Part shown: one piece after another, positions 42,760 to 51,340 of the stretch
How the letters are laid out: the number at the start of each line of letters is the position of its first letter
Numbering within the stretch: position 1 is the stretch's first letter
From: Terrimesophilobacter sp038243605
GTDB lineage: Bacteria; Actinomycetota; Actinomycetes; Actinomycetales; Microbacteriaceae
Reading direction: 5' to 3'
Assembly (NCBI GenBank): GCA_038243605.1
Contig: JBBSQX010000013.1
Coordinates: forward strand, 25,871 to 89,870
Length of the DNA stretch: 64,000 nt
Made by a program: the position numbers and the translations under genes
The notes under the pieces: model-generated
What the model was told of the DNA's origin: nothing
Seen by the model: only the letters and a program-made list of their open reading frames with translations
Database searches by the model: none

Positions 42760-44118
42760 TTAGAAAACCTTGCCAGGGTTCAGTATCCCGTGTGGATCGA
42801 AAACCTGCTTGATTTCACGCTGAAGCGTGAGCTGTTCGTGGCCCAGTTCATCTTCAAGCCACCGTCGTTTCAGAATACCTACCCCGTGTTCACCCGTGAG
42901 CGTGCCACCGAGTGCCAATGCGGCAGAAAACATCTCTCCCGCCGCGCTCCACACCGTGTCGGGAATCTCAGAACCTTCCACAACGAAGTTGGGGTGAAGG
43001 TTGCCATCCCCCGCATGTGCGACCGTCGGAATCGTGATTCCGTACTTCACTTCCAGCTCACCAATCACGGCAAACATCTGCGACATCTGACTGCGGGGAA
43101 CTGAAATATCTTCAATCAGAACGGTTCCCCTGGCTGCGAGCGATGGGTGGAATGCCCGACGAAGTGCCAGCAGGCTCTCACCACCAGTTGGATCATTCGA
43201 CACTTCGGCGTCACCACCATGAGCGCGGATGATGCCTGCTATCTCTGCTGCCTCCTGCTCGCTACCCACACCATCTGTTTGCACAAGCAGGAACGCTCCA
43301 CCGCGTTCACTGTGTCGAAGGCCAAGATGGGAGTCTATGACGCGCAGCGCTGCTGAATCCATGAGTTCGAGTACTGCAGGAGTTATTCCCGCTGACGTGA
43401 TCACTGTGCACGCGTCAGCGGCGCTCACAACAGTGGCAAAGTAGGCGCCGACCGTGCACGTCACGCCACGTGGAAGAGTGCGAAGCCGCACCGTTGCCTG
43501 AACAATTACGCCGAGAGTCCCTTCGGAGCCAATCATGAGGGCCGTAAGGTCGAGGCCTGTGACCCCTTTAATGCTCTGATGACCGAGTTCAAGCATGCGT
43601 CCGTCGGAGAGCACCACGGTAAGCCCCAAAACAGATTCCCGCGTCACGCCGTATTTCGCGCACAAAAGCCCGCCCGCATTGGTTGCGATATTGCCGCCAA
43701 TGGTCGAGATCGCCCTGCTGGCGGGGTCAGGGGCGAACCACAGCCCGTACTTCAGCAGCGAATCGTTGAAATCTCCGTTGATGAGCCCAGGTTCAACGAC
43801 AGCACGCTGATCAGCAACGGAGAGTTCGATCACCTGGTTCATTGCGAGCGTCGACAGCACTATCTCGCCTGCGCTCGCGGTTGCGCCGCCGGCAAGCCCC
43901 GTGCCTGCCCCACGCGTGACGACGGGGGTGCGGAACTCATTCGCGATACGCATGGTGGCGCGCACATCATCGATCGAGCGCGCTGTCACAATCGCCATTG
44001 GCGACGCCGCAGAGACGTAACCCGACCTATCGGTGCGCATCACGTCGAGTTGGTGTGGCTCAGTTGATACCGCGTCACCAAGGGCCTGCGCCAAGGCGTC
44101 GAGAACCGACTGTGTCAC
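42760..44118 (-). CDS. FAD-linked oxidase, GlcD/D-lactate dehydrogenase family
   Basis: 452 residues. The FAD-binding (FAD_binding_4) domain shows TRGAGTGLAGGATASAGE and the C-terminal FAD-oxidase domain shows HAGDGNLHPNFV and GEHGVGILKRRWLEDELG. Such enzymes oxidise 2-hydroxy acids such as D-lactate or glycolate and pass electrons to the respiratory chain. The exact substrate is unclear. It overlaps the ribokinase by ATGA, an operon of three genes with the following membrane protein. Confidence 0.88.
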   Translation of the reverse strand: MTQSVLDALAQALGDAVSTEPHQLDVMRTDRSGYVSAASPMAIVTARSIDDVRATMRIANEFRTPVVTRGAGTGLAGGATASAGEIVLSTLAMNQVIELSVADQRAVVEPGLINGDFNDSLLKYGLWFAPDPASRAISTIGGNIATNAGGLLCAKYGVTRESVLGLTVVLSDGRMLELGHQSIKGVTGLDLTALMIGSEGTLGVIVQATVRLRTLPRGVTCTVGAYFATVVSAADACTVITSAGITPAVLELMDSAALRVIDSHLGLRHSERGGAFLLVQTDGVGSEQEAAEIAGIIRAHGGDAEVSNDPTGGESLLALRRAFHPSLAARGTVLIEDISVPRSQMSQMFAVIGELEVKYGITIPTVAHAGDGNLHPNFVVEGSEIPDTVWSAAGEMFSAALALGGTLTGEHGVGILKRRWLEDELGHEQLTLQREIKQVFDPHGILNPGKVF

Positions 44119-45059
44119 TGTGGCTCCGACAATCCTGGCGCCGACAAACGTTGGATCGAAAGCAGTGCGTCTATGCGGTCTCGACCAGGAATCGACGGCA
44201 CTGCTCCCAGAACTTGAACCGAAAGGGCCGCAGCCGCAGTCGCAAATTCGGCGGCAACGGTTATTGAACTGCCCTCTGCAATAGCGGCTGCGAAGGCACC
44301 GCAGTACGTGTCGCCTGCCCCCGTGGTGTCAACAGCGTCAACTTTCAATGCCGGCACACGTGAGACAAGCTGACCATGCTCATAAAGTGCTGAGCCCTGC
44401 GCCCCAAGAGTGACCACAAGGTTTGTCACACGCGACGCAAGGCGGCCGGAGGCCACGTCGAGATCCTCGGAACCTGCCAGAAGGCAGGCCTCATGCTCAT
44501 TAACCATGAGGTAGTCGAGGTTCTCGATGAGTTCTTCGGCTAGTGGGCGCGCTGGTGCAGCGTTCAGAATCACGACGGTGCCGGCCTCACGGGCGACCCG
44601 CGCAGATTCGGCCACGACGCCGAGGGGCAATTCAAGCTGCAGGAGAAGCACAGCGGAAGTCTTCACGACATCGCGTTCCCCCTCCGTCAATTTGGTGACG
44701 GTTGCGTTCGCCCCAGAGGCAACAATGATGGTGTTTTCTGCGCTCTCGGCCACCACGATAAACGCTTGTCCCGAGTCCTGTGGCACGCGTCGAACCCCCT
44801 CGGCGCTAATGCCAGCATCCGTCATCGTCGCAAAAAGTTCGTCACCACTTTCATCCTGACCAAGCGCACCAATGAAGCTTGTGTGAGCGCCAGCTCTGGC
44901 TGCGGCAACGGCCTGATTCAAGCCTTTTCCGCCAGCGTATTTTGCCGACGAGTTAGCCAAAATTGTCTCGCCTGGGGCAGGTATTCGCGAGGTCGAAAAC
45001 ACGACATCCATGTTCGCGCTACCAACAATGACAATGCCTGAATGCAACGAGGTTCCCAT
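44115..45059 (-). CDS. rbsK: ribokinase-like PfkB family sugar kinase
   Basis: 314 residues from the ATG at 45059. PfkB signatures are present: GSANMDVVFSTSRIPAPGET, GGKGLNQAVAAARAG and the C-terminal DAVDTTGAGDTYCGAFAAA (anion hole and catalytic Asp). It phosphorylates ribose or a related sugar. A TACGCT box six bases before the ATG suggests a leaderless transcript. No ribose transporter is adjacent, so the substrate is inferred. Confidence 0.88.
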   Translation of the reverse strand: MGTSLHSGIVIVGSANMDVVFSTSRIPAPGETILANSSAKYAGGKGLNQAVAAARAGAHTSFIGALGQDESGDELFATMTDAGISAEGVRRVPQDSGQAFIVVAESAENTIIVASGANATVTKLTEGERDVVKTSAVLLLQLELPLGVVAESARVAREAGTVVILNAAPARPLAEELIENLDYLMVNEHEACLLAGSEDLDVASGRLASRVTNLVVTLGAQGSALYEHGQLVSRVPALKVDAVDTTGAGDTYCGAFAAAIAEGSSITVAAEFATAAAALSVQVLGAVPSIPGRDRIDALLSIQRLSAPGLSEPQ

Positions 45060-45065
45060 GATCCC

Positions 45066-45071
45066 AGCGTA
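45066..45071 (-). promoter_or_regulatory. candidate -10 box of a leaderless promoter (ribokinase)
   Basis: On the minus strand TACGCT is followed by GGGATC and the ATG at 45059, with no ribosome site. Confidence 0.45.
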
Positions 45072-45103
45072 TCGGCGAAGGCGACACGTGCGAGAGTGGT
45101 GAC

Positions 45104-45940
45104 GTGACCAAGACCCGACTCGCAACAAAGGAACCCTTCGACGGTCGGGGGCTCATGCGGTACCTTGCCGGCCACGCAATTCCGGGAATCGAATCCGGCG
45201 ATGACGCGAATTACCGTAGAAGCATTCGGGGTGCGAGTGGGAAAGCGCTTACCCTCCACGTCGTTCTGGATGGCACGGACGGCATACTGGCTTCTGTGAA
45301 CGGAGATGAGCTTTCTACCGCTCTGATTCCTCGGTTGAGGCAGCTCTTCAATTTGGATGCCAATTCAGTTGCCATTGATGCTCATCGCTCTACGGATCCG
45401 GCGCTGGCTGGCGCAGTGGCACGACATCCAGGGATCAGGCTTCCCGGCTCCCTTGACCCACACGAACAACTCTTTCGCACCATGATCGGCCAGCAAGTCT
45501 CCATTGCCGCCGCACGCACCACCGTCGCCCGCCTCGCCCGCGAAATCGATGGCACTGGGCTCTTCCCCACTGCTGCTCAATTCGCAGAGAAAGGCCTCGA
45601 TTCGCTACGCGGCCCAGCAGCCAGAGTCTCCGCCGTGCATGGTGCAGCGCTCGCGCTAAGCTCCGGCACACTCTCGCTGACCGGCGATCTCACCCCTGAA
45701 GAGCTCACCGCAATACTTGTCGCACAGCCTGGCATCGGACCATGGACTGCTGGATATGTGGCAATGCGCGCGCTTGGGGCTCCAGACGTTCTGCTTGCCA
45801 CCGACCTTGTACTCCAGAAAGGGGCCGCAAAACTCGGCCTACCAACAGCGCCCCGCCTACTCTGTGACTATGCGCGGCGCTGGGCCCCCTATCGCAGCTA
45901 TGCAGGCTTGCACTTGTGGCGAATCGCCCAAGAGTCCTAG
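45104..45940 (+). CDS. alkA: DNA-3-methyladenine glycosylase II (AlkA)
   Basis: 278 residues, GTG start. An AlkA N-terminal domain (EPFDGRGLMRYLAGHAIPG) is followed by the HhH-GPD fold with the hairpin LVAQPGIGPWTAGYVAMRAL and the catalytic Asp in VLLATDLVLQ. It excises alkylated bases to start base excision repair. The protein has no Ada regulatory domain, unlike the Ada-AlkA fusions common in actinobacteria. Divergent from the ribokinase. Confidence 0.9.
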   Translation: MTKTRLATKEPFDGRGLMRYLAGHAIPGIESGDDANYRRSIRGASGKALTLHVVLDGTDGILASVNGDELSTALIPRLRQLFNLDANSVAIDAHRSTDPALAGAVARHPGIRLPGSLDPHEQLFRTMIGQQVSIAAARTTVARLAREIDGTGLFPTAAQFAEKGLDSLRGPAARVSAVHGAALALSSGTLSLTGDLTPEELTAILVAQPGIGPWTAGYVAMRALGAPDVLLATDLVLQKGAAKLGLPTAPRLLCDYARRWAPYRSYAGLHLWRIAQES

Positions 45941-45992
45941 CCCTCAACACACTGGCAGGAATCACACAGTGGCCTCTCACAGTGTGAACAAG

Positions 45993-45998
45993 TACCGT
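45993..45998 (+). promoter_or_regulatory. candidate -10 box of a leaderless promoter (LEA-like gene)
   Basis: TACCGT is followed by TGAGGT and the ATG at 46005. The GAGG is too close to the ATG to serve as a normal ribosome site. Confidence 0.4.
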
Positions 45999-46004
45999 TG
46001 AGGT

Positions 46005-46631
46005 ATGCGATTAAAACTGCTGTTCATTGTTGGCCTCGGTGCCGGATACGTTCTCGGCGCGCGCGCGGGCCGCCCGCGCTACGAGCAGATTCGGTCGAAA
46101 GCAACCGAGGCATGGGAAGACCCTCGCGTTCAGAAGGTCGTCACTGAAACACAAGATTTTGTGAAAGAGAACGCACCCATCGTTCAAGAAAAAGCGGTCG
46201 CGGGAACGAAGGCTGCCGTCTCAGGAGCACAGGATGCTGCTGTTCGCGCCACAGAAATCGCTAAAGACGTGTCGGGCAAGATCGCTGACACGACCAAAGA
46301 TGTTTCTGGCAAAATCGTCGAGACCACAAACATCGTCACTGGCAAAGTCGCTGACACCACGAAAGACTTTTCTGGGCGGGTGGCAGACACCACCAAGTCT
46401 GTTTCAGAATCCGTGGTGAAGTCCTCCAAAGACGCAACAAAGATGACTAAGGATGTCTCCAAGAAGGTCGCGAAGACCGCAAAGAAGGCATCAAAGAACG
46501 TATCGAAGACCGCAAAAGAGGTTCGCGATCGCATTGTCGACCGCAGTGAAGAAGTCGTCGGTGGCGTGATAATCGCGGCAGGAACAGCGCGCGACGACGC
46601 GCTCGATACTGAATCTGAGGACGAAAACTAG
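46005..46631 (+). CDS. LEA-like repeat protein with N-terminal membrane anchor
   Basis: 208 residues. A short N-terminal hydrophobic segment (LLFIVGLGAGYVLGARAG) with a small-residue pattern as in YtxH-type proteins is followed by a highly charged helix. Residues about 85-175 consist of 11-residue repeats such as TTKDVSGKIVE, TTNIVTGKVAD, TTKDFSGRVAD and VSKKVAKTAKK. Eleven-residue amphipathic repeats of this kind are found in group 3 LEA and apolipoprotein-like proteins that protect membranes during desiccation or cold. The role is inferred from repeat structure only. Confidence 0.75.
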   Translation: MRLKLLFIVGLGAGYVLGARAGRPRYEQIRSKATEAWEDPRVQKVVTETQDFVKENAPIVQEKAVAGTKAAVSGAQDAAVRATEIAKDVSGKIADTTKDVSGKIVETTNIVTGKVADTTKDFSGRVADTTKSVSESVVKSSKDATKMTKDVSKKVAKTAKKASKNVSKTAKEVRDRIVDRSEEVVGGVIIAAGTARDDALDTESEDEN

Positions 46632-46662
46632 TAGCCGCCGTCGCGATAGACCACGCGGTCGA

Positions 46663-48147
46663 CTACCCGTTGCGGATTTCGACTTCCGGGATGATGTTAA
46701 TGACCCCGGTCGTTGGCATGAGTCCGCTCAAACGCTCAGGCGAAAGCACGCGAGCAACATCTTCTGCTTTCATCAGCCCGGCCTCAACGACCAGGTCAGC
46801 AATCGACGCGTTTGTCGTTAGTGCGGTGTGCGCAAGGGTGGCGGAAGCCGCATAGCCGATGTATGGCGTAAGAGCCGTCACAACGCCAACTGATGATGAC
46901 ACCTGCGCGGCAAGGCGAGCCTCATTCGCCGTAATGCCATCAATACAGTGCACGCGAAGCGTGTAACACGCGTTCTTCAACCATGCGAGCGACTGCAAAA
47001 TGCTGTGCGTTATGACCGGCTCGAAGGCGTTCAACTGAAGCTGCCCGCCCTCCGCAGCCGCGGTGACCGTTGCGTCGGCACCGATAATACTGAACGCAAC
47101 TTGGTTGACCACTTCTGGTATCACCGGGTTAACTTTGCCCGGCATGATCGAGGAACCGGCCTGCCGCACGGGAAGGTTAATTTCACCGAAGCCTGCTTGC
47201 GGACCGCTGGAAAGCAGTCGCAGGTCGTTGCAGATCTTCGAAAGCTTCACGGCCGCACGTTTCAAGTGGCTACTCAGCGTCATGAAGATTCCCACGTCAC
47301 TTGTTGCCTCGATGAGGTCAGCTGCTGTCACCATCCCAAAGCCGGTGATATCGGCCAGGTGGCGGCACACTGCTGCCGCATAGCGGGGATCGGCGGTGAT
47401 TCCGGTACCGATAGCGGTTGCACCCATGTTGATCTCATTGAGCCACGGGATGGTTTCACTCAGTCGGTCGTAGTCTTCGGCAATAGTGTGGGCAAAGCCA
47501 TTGAATTCCTGTCCGAGTGTCATCGGAACGGCATCCTGCATCTGGGTACGCCCGACCTTAAGCACGTGAGCGAACTCTGTGCCCTTTCGCGCGAAAGCTG
47601 CGGTGAGCTGAACGTGTTCTTCTAGCAGCTGCTTCATGCTGATGACCATCGCGGTTTTGATCGCTGTCGGGTACACATCGTTTGTGCTCTGGCTTCGGTT
47701 TACGTCATCGATGGGATGGAAGTTCGCGTAATCGCCGAACGGTTTGCCCATGATCTCGAGGCATCGGTTCGCGATGACCTCGTTCGTATTCATGTTCGTT
47801 GAAGTTCCTGCGCCGCCCTGAATAACGCCGACCATGAACTGGTCGTGCAGCTTGCCATCAATGATCTCTTGACACACCTGATCGATCAGGTCTGCCTTCG
47901 TAGCGCTGAGGGTGCCAAGTTCTTTGTTTGCGCGCGCAGCGGCCTGCTTGACCATGGCAAGAGCCTGAATGAGTTCTGGATAAACGGAGATGGGTCTGCG
48001 CGTGATCGGAAAATTTTCTCTGGCACGGGCGGTATGAATGCCCCAGTAGGCGTCCGCAGGAATTTCCAGCGGCCCCACAGTGTCACTTTCAGTTCTCGTT
48101 GGACCTTCAGGGTCAACGACGGGCAACGCGCTGGGCGCTTCAGACAT
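46663..48147 (-). CDS. aspA: aspartate ammonia-lyase (aspartase)
   Basis: 494 residues from the ATG at 48147 (AGGAGA upstream). The fumarase/aspartase signature is GSSIMPGKVNPVIPE, preceded by VIQGGAGTSTNMNTNEVIAN and the substrate-binding RSQSTNDVYPT. It converts aspartate to fumarate and ammonia reversibly. Fumarase-type enzymes share the fold, but the N-terminal sequence and length match aspartase. Confidence 0.9.
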   Translation of the reverse strand: MSEAPSALPVVDPEGPTRTESDTVGPLEIPADAYWGIHTARARENFPITRRPISVYPELIQALAMVKQAAARANKELGTLSATKADLIDQVCQEIIDGKLHDQFMVGVIQGGAGTSTNMNTNEVIANRCLEIMGKPFGDYANFHPIDDVNRSQSTNDVYPTAIKTAMVISMKQLLEEHVQLTAAFARKGTEFAHVLKVGRTQMQDAVPMTLGQEFNGFAHTIAEDYDRLSETIPWLNEINMGATAIGTGITADPRYAAAVCRHLADITGFGMVTAADLIEATSDVGIFMTLSSHLKRAAVKLSKICNDLRLLSSGPQAGFGEINLPVRQAGSSIMPGKVNPVIPEVVNQVAFSIIGADATVTAAAEGGQLQLNAFEPVITHSILQSLAWLKNACYTLRVHCIDGITANEARLAAQVSSSVGVVTALTPYIGYAASATLAHTALTTNASIADLVVEAGLMKAEDVARVLSPERLSGLMPTTGVINIIPEVEIRNG

Positions 48148-48208
48148 CCGATTATCTCCTTTGACGGTGGGTGATCTCACTCTACTCGGGCAAAGGGGGC
48201 CGCAAAAT

Positions 48209-48439
48209 TCAATGGAATGCGGGAACGATGAGGTACACACCAAAGACCACAATCAATGCGCACAGCCCGAAGAGAATTCTGGCCACGGTGATCGCCACGC
48301 GCCCAGATGATTCGTGCGTCACGCGCTGTTGAAGCGCGTTCTCATACAATTTAATTCCGAATGACGCGATTGTTGCCACGGCGCTCGCGGCCACAAGAGA
48401 AACGACCCCGACAATAAGGAACGAACCCCACTCAATCAT
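48209..48439 (-). CDS. small two-helix membrane protein, partner of PiT
   Basis: 76 residues with two hydrophobic helices: FLIVGVVSLVAASAVATIAS at the N-terminus and ILFGLCALIVVFGVYLIVP at the C-terminus, joined by a basic loop. It starts 26 bases after the PiT gene stop and is in the same orientation, so it is probably co-transcribed. I do not recognise a family. It may be a subunit or regulator of the phosphate transporter. Confidence 0.75.
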   Translation of the reverse strand: MIEWGSFLIVGVVSLVAASAVATIASFGIKLYENALQQRVTHESSGRVAITVARILFGLCALIVVFGVYLIVPAFH

Positions 48440-48464
48440 GACGCGACCACCCGGCTACTTCGAG

Positions 48465-49694
48465 TCATGAAAGATCCTGATTCAGTGACTCGACAGCCGT
48501 CGCTGATGGTTTAGGCGGTTTTGCGCTGGCAATACTTGGCGGGACTTTTGGCATCGCCACAGTTGGAGAGTGCCGCGCCGTAGGGATTTCGCCAGTGACG
48601 TTTTTATGGTTCACCGGATTTTTGCGCCCGCGCACGAACATGAAGACGATCACAGTGGCTCCAACGATGGCATCTCCTAAAATACCGAGAGGACCTAACC
48701 TGGCCACAAATTCGGCAATCGCGGCCATGATCGCCGCACACGGAAGAGTGATGAGCCACGCCATGGTGATTCGACGGGCTACCCCCCACCGCACAGAACC
48801 TCGCTTGCGACCGAGCCCCGCGCCGATAATGGACCCGCTTGCCACCTGCGTTGTCGACAGCGCGAAGCCCAAGTGAGAACTCGCAAGAATCGTCGCCGTA
48901 GTCGAGGCTTCGGCCGCAAAACCCTGAGCAGGTGAGACATCGGTGATGCCAGTACCAACGGTTCGGATAATTCGCCACCCACCCACGTAAGTTCCAAGCG
49001 CAATGGCAAGAGCACACACTGCGATCACCCAGAACTCTGGGCCTGTTCCGGTTGCTTGAAAACCGGCAGCGATGAGGGTGAGAGTAATAACGCCCATAGT
49101 CTTTTGCGCGTCATTCGTGCCGTGCGCAAGCGCAACAAGACTCGACGTGAAGATCTGACCGACACGAAAACGCTGCCGAGTGAGGTGCGCGTTAGGGCCA
49201 GAAGTGACTCGATAAGCGATCTTGGTCACGATAAACGCAATGCCGGCGGCCATGAAGGGTGCGAGAACCGCGGGGAAAACGATCTTGCTGAGCAGAACGC
49301 CCGGATCGATCGCGTCGAACCCAGCCCCCACGACAACGGCACCGATCAGCCCTCCAAACAGCGCATGCGATGAACTTGATGGCAACCCAAATAGCCACGT
49401 TGCCAAGTTCCACATAATCGCGCCGATAAGGCCGGCGAAGATCATGGTCGTGGTGATCTGAATACCGCCGTCGCCCTCGCGGATGAGGCCGCCGGAAATC
49501 GTCTTTGCCACTTCAGTACTGAGAAAGGCGCCAACCAGGTTGAGGACCGCAGCGATCGACACAGCGACCCTCGGCTTCAGCGCGCCGGTGGCAATGGGGG
49601 TAGCCATCGCGTTGGCCGTATCGTGAAATCCATTCGTGAAATCGAAGAACAGAGCCAGTACGACAACCAGCGCGACCATAAGGGAGATGTCCAC
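48465..49694 (-). CDS. pit: inorganic phosphate transporter, PiT family
   Basis: About 409 residues from the GTG at 49694; an ATG at 49712 is also in frame. The two PiT signature repeats are present, LFFDFTNGFHDTANAMATPI near the N-terminus and VALAHGTNDAQKTMGVITL in the second half. It is a multi-helix membrane protein that takes up phosphate with protons or sodium. Residues after the last helix form a Pro/Ser-rich tail. The next gene, 26 bases downstream, is a small membrane protein. Confidence 0.93.
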   Translation of the reverse strand: MDISLMVALVVVLALFFDFTNGFHDTANAMATPIATGALKPRVAVSIAAVLNLVGAFLSTEVAKTISGGLIREGDGGIQITTTMIFAGLIGAIMWNLATWLFGLPSSSSHALFGGLIGAVVVGAGFDAIDPGVLLSKIVFPAVLAPFMAAGIAFIVTKIAYRVTSGPNAHLTRQRFRVGQIFTSSLVALAHGTNDAQKTMGVITLTLIAAGFQATGTGPEFWVIAVCALAIALGTYVGGWRIIRTVGTGITDVSPAQGFAAEASTTATILASSHLGFALSTTQVASGSIIGAGLGRKRGSVRWGVARRITMAWLITLPCAAIMAAIAEFVARLGPLGILGDAIVGATVIVFMFVRGRKNPVNHKNVTGEIPTARHSPTVAMPKVPPSIASAKPPKPSATAVESLNQDLS

Positions 49695-49909
49695 TGCGCA
49701 TGAGTCTTCCATTGGAGAATGCCACGGTCAATATGAGCAGCAACTCTGATTAAGAATGTTCGTACTAGGCACACTGCATATTGCGGATGTTGTCGAATCG
49801 ATACCCGGTCACCCCCACGATTGGGGGAAGATTAGATGTTCTCAATAGGTGGGGGCAGGCTCTAAACTTCGAACGTACCCAAGTTGACATGAATTACGGG
49901 GGTCGATCC

Positions 49910-51226
49910 TTGGACGACAACAGTTTTTACGGCGCACCTGCTGGCTGGTATCCGGACCCGTTAGGGCTTCCGCAACTTCGCTGGTGGGATAGCACGGCGT
50001 GGACGCATCAGACAGCTGAGGCGCGCGCGCCCATGGTCATGCAAGAAACTACGTATGCGTGGCCAGAAGATGACCTCAACAACGACGAGAGTGGCCAGTT
50101 CGCCGCTGACGACGATTCGCTCACTCGTCGTGAGCGCCGTGAGCGCGAGCGTCGCGATGGCAACGATGTCCCAGCACCTACCGCAATGACGCTTCTTCAG
50201 TTGGAGCCTCCTGGCAGCTCTGACATGCAGCGAGACGTTCCCCAGCCCGCACCGTTCAACCCGTTCGCTGCCCAGGCCGCACAAACACCGCAGCAGACGC
50301 ATGCTCCAGAGACCACAGAGTCATGGAACACCCCAGACCCTATGGCCGCAGCACGCGCCGCTTCGCTGCAAGACCAGACCAGCGAGTCGTTCCCGGCCAC
50401 TTCGGCATCAGACCAGTTCACCGGCACGTCCTATGCACAGCCTGCTCCTCCCTCAGCACCAGCCGAAGAAGCGGTTTTCAGTGGTTTCGCTGCGCAGCCG
50501 AGTCACCAGAATTTCGAGGCGCAACAGCAGACCTTCGACTGGGCGCCTGCCGCCGACCCACTTCTCGACCCTCAATACCAGGCGTACCTGAAGGCACAGA
50601 CGGCTCCGCACACTAAGGCAACGCACAACGGTGCAGTGTGGATGATCGCCCTCATTCCGCTTATTCAGTTGGTTCTTAGCCTTCTGGTGGTCACCGGATT
50701 CGGAACATCCGACATCTCTGCCATCATGATCGCGATCTGGCTTGCTCCGTATCCGATCGTGATTGGGCTTGCGGCATACGACCGATACCAGCTCAAGAAG
50801 ACGGGCCACGAGGTCACGGCACACTGGGTATGGGCACTGTTCACCGCACCTATTTACCTGATCGTGCGTGCCATCGCCGCCATCCGTGAGTCTGGCGGAG
50901 GTTTCGGTCCTGTTCTTGTCTGGTTCGCACTTGGGCTCTTGCAGATTGGCGCCATCGTCGCTGTACCTGGCCTTGTGATTGCAACGATTCCGGCAGTATT
51001 TGCTGGGCAGGCTGAACAGTCAATCGTTTCGGATGCGGCCATCATTGGTTCGAGCCTCGACGTCACCTGCCCCACAACGCCGCCTCTCTTGGTCGGTCAA
51101 TCGTTCGAATGTTCCGGCCAACCTGCCGGCGATGAGCCGCCCTATGACATCGTGGTGAGCCTTGAGCGCGTCAACGGCTGGGTCGACTGGCACGTCGACG
51201 ACTGGGGAATCTACACCCTGGGCTAA
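49910..51226 (+). CDS. DUF2510 protein with membrane helices and extracytoplasmic domain
   Basis: 438 residues from a TTG at 49910, which has GGGGG seven bases upstream; an ATG at 49889 is also in frame. The N-terminus is a DUF2510 motif (APAGWYPDPLGLPQLRWWD) that also occurs in the protein at 62.5 kb. A long Gln/Ala/Pro-rich region follows, then four membrane helices and a C-terminal soluble domain with a pair of cysteines (VTCPTTPPLL...FECSG), resembling DUF4333-like domains. Topology suggests a cell envelope protein. Function unknown. Confidence 0.82.
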   Translation: MDDNSFYGAPAGWYPDPLGLPQLRWWDSTAWTHQTAEARAPMVMQETTYAWPEDDLNNDESGQFAADDDSLTRRERRERERRDGNDVPAPTAMTLLQLEPPGSSDMQRDVPQPAPFNPFAAQAAQTPQQTHAPETTESWNTPDPMAAARAASLQDQTSESFPATSASDQFTGTSYAQPAPPSAPAEEAVFSGFAAQPSHQNFEAQQQTFDWAPAADPLLDPQYQAYLKAQTAPHTKATHNGAVWMIALIPLIQLVLSLLVVTGFGTSDISAIMIAIWLAPYPIVIGLAAYDRYQLKKTGHEVTAHWVWALFTAPIYLIVRAIAAIRESGGGFGPVLVWFALGLLQIGAIVAVPGLVIATIPAVFAGQAEQSIVSDAAIIGSSLDVTCPTTPPLLVGQSFECSGQPAGDEPPYDIVVSLERVNGWVDWHVDDWGIYTLG

Positions 51227-51242
51227 GCCCGCAAAAGTCAAA

Positions 51243-51279
51243 ACGAAGCGCCGTGACGGTAATCGTAACGGCGCTTCGT
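51243..51279. terminator. bidirectional terminator between DUF2510 and NCS2 genes
   Basis: ACGAAGCGCCGT (51243-51254) pairs perfectly with ACGGCGCTTCGT (51268-51279) around a 13-base loop, flanked by A-rich (AAAACG) and T-rich (CGTTTCC) sequences. It fits the convergent genes on both sides. Confidence 0.75.
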
Positions 51280-51340
51280 CGTTTCCGCTTCGTCGCTATC
51301 GAGCTGATCGCCGCTACCCGAAGGTTGCGACAATCACCTC

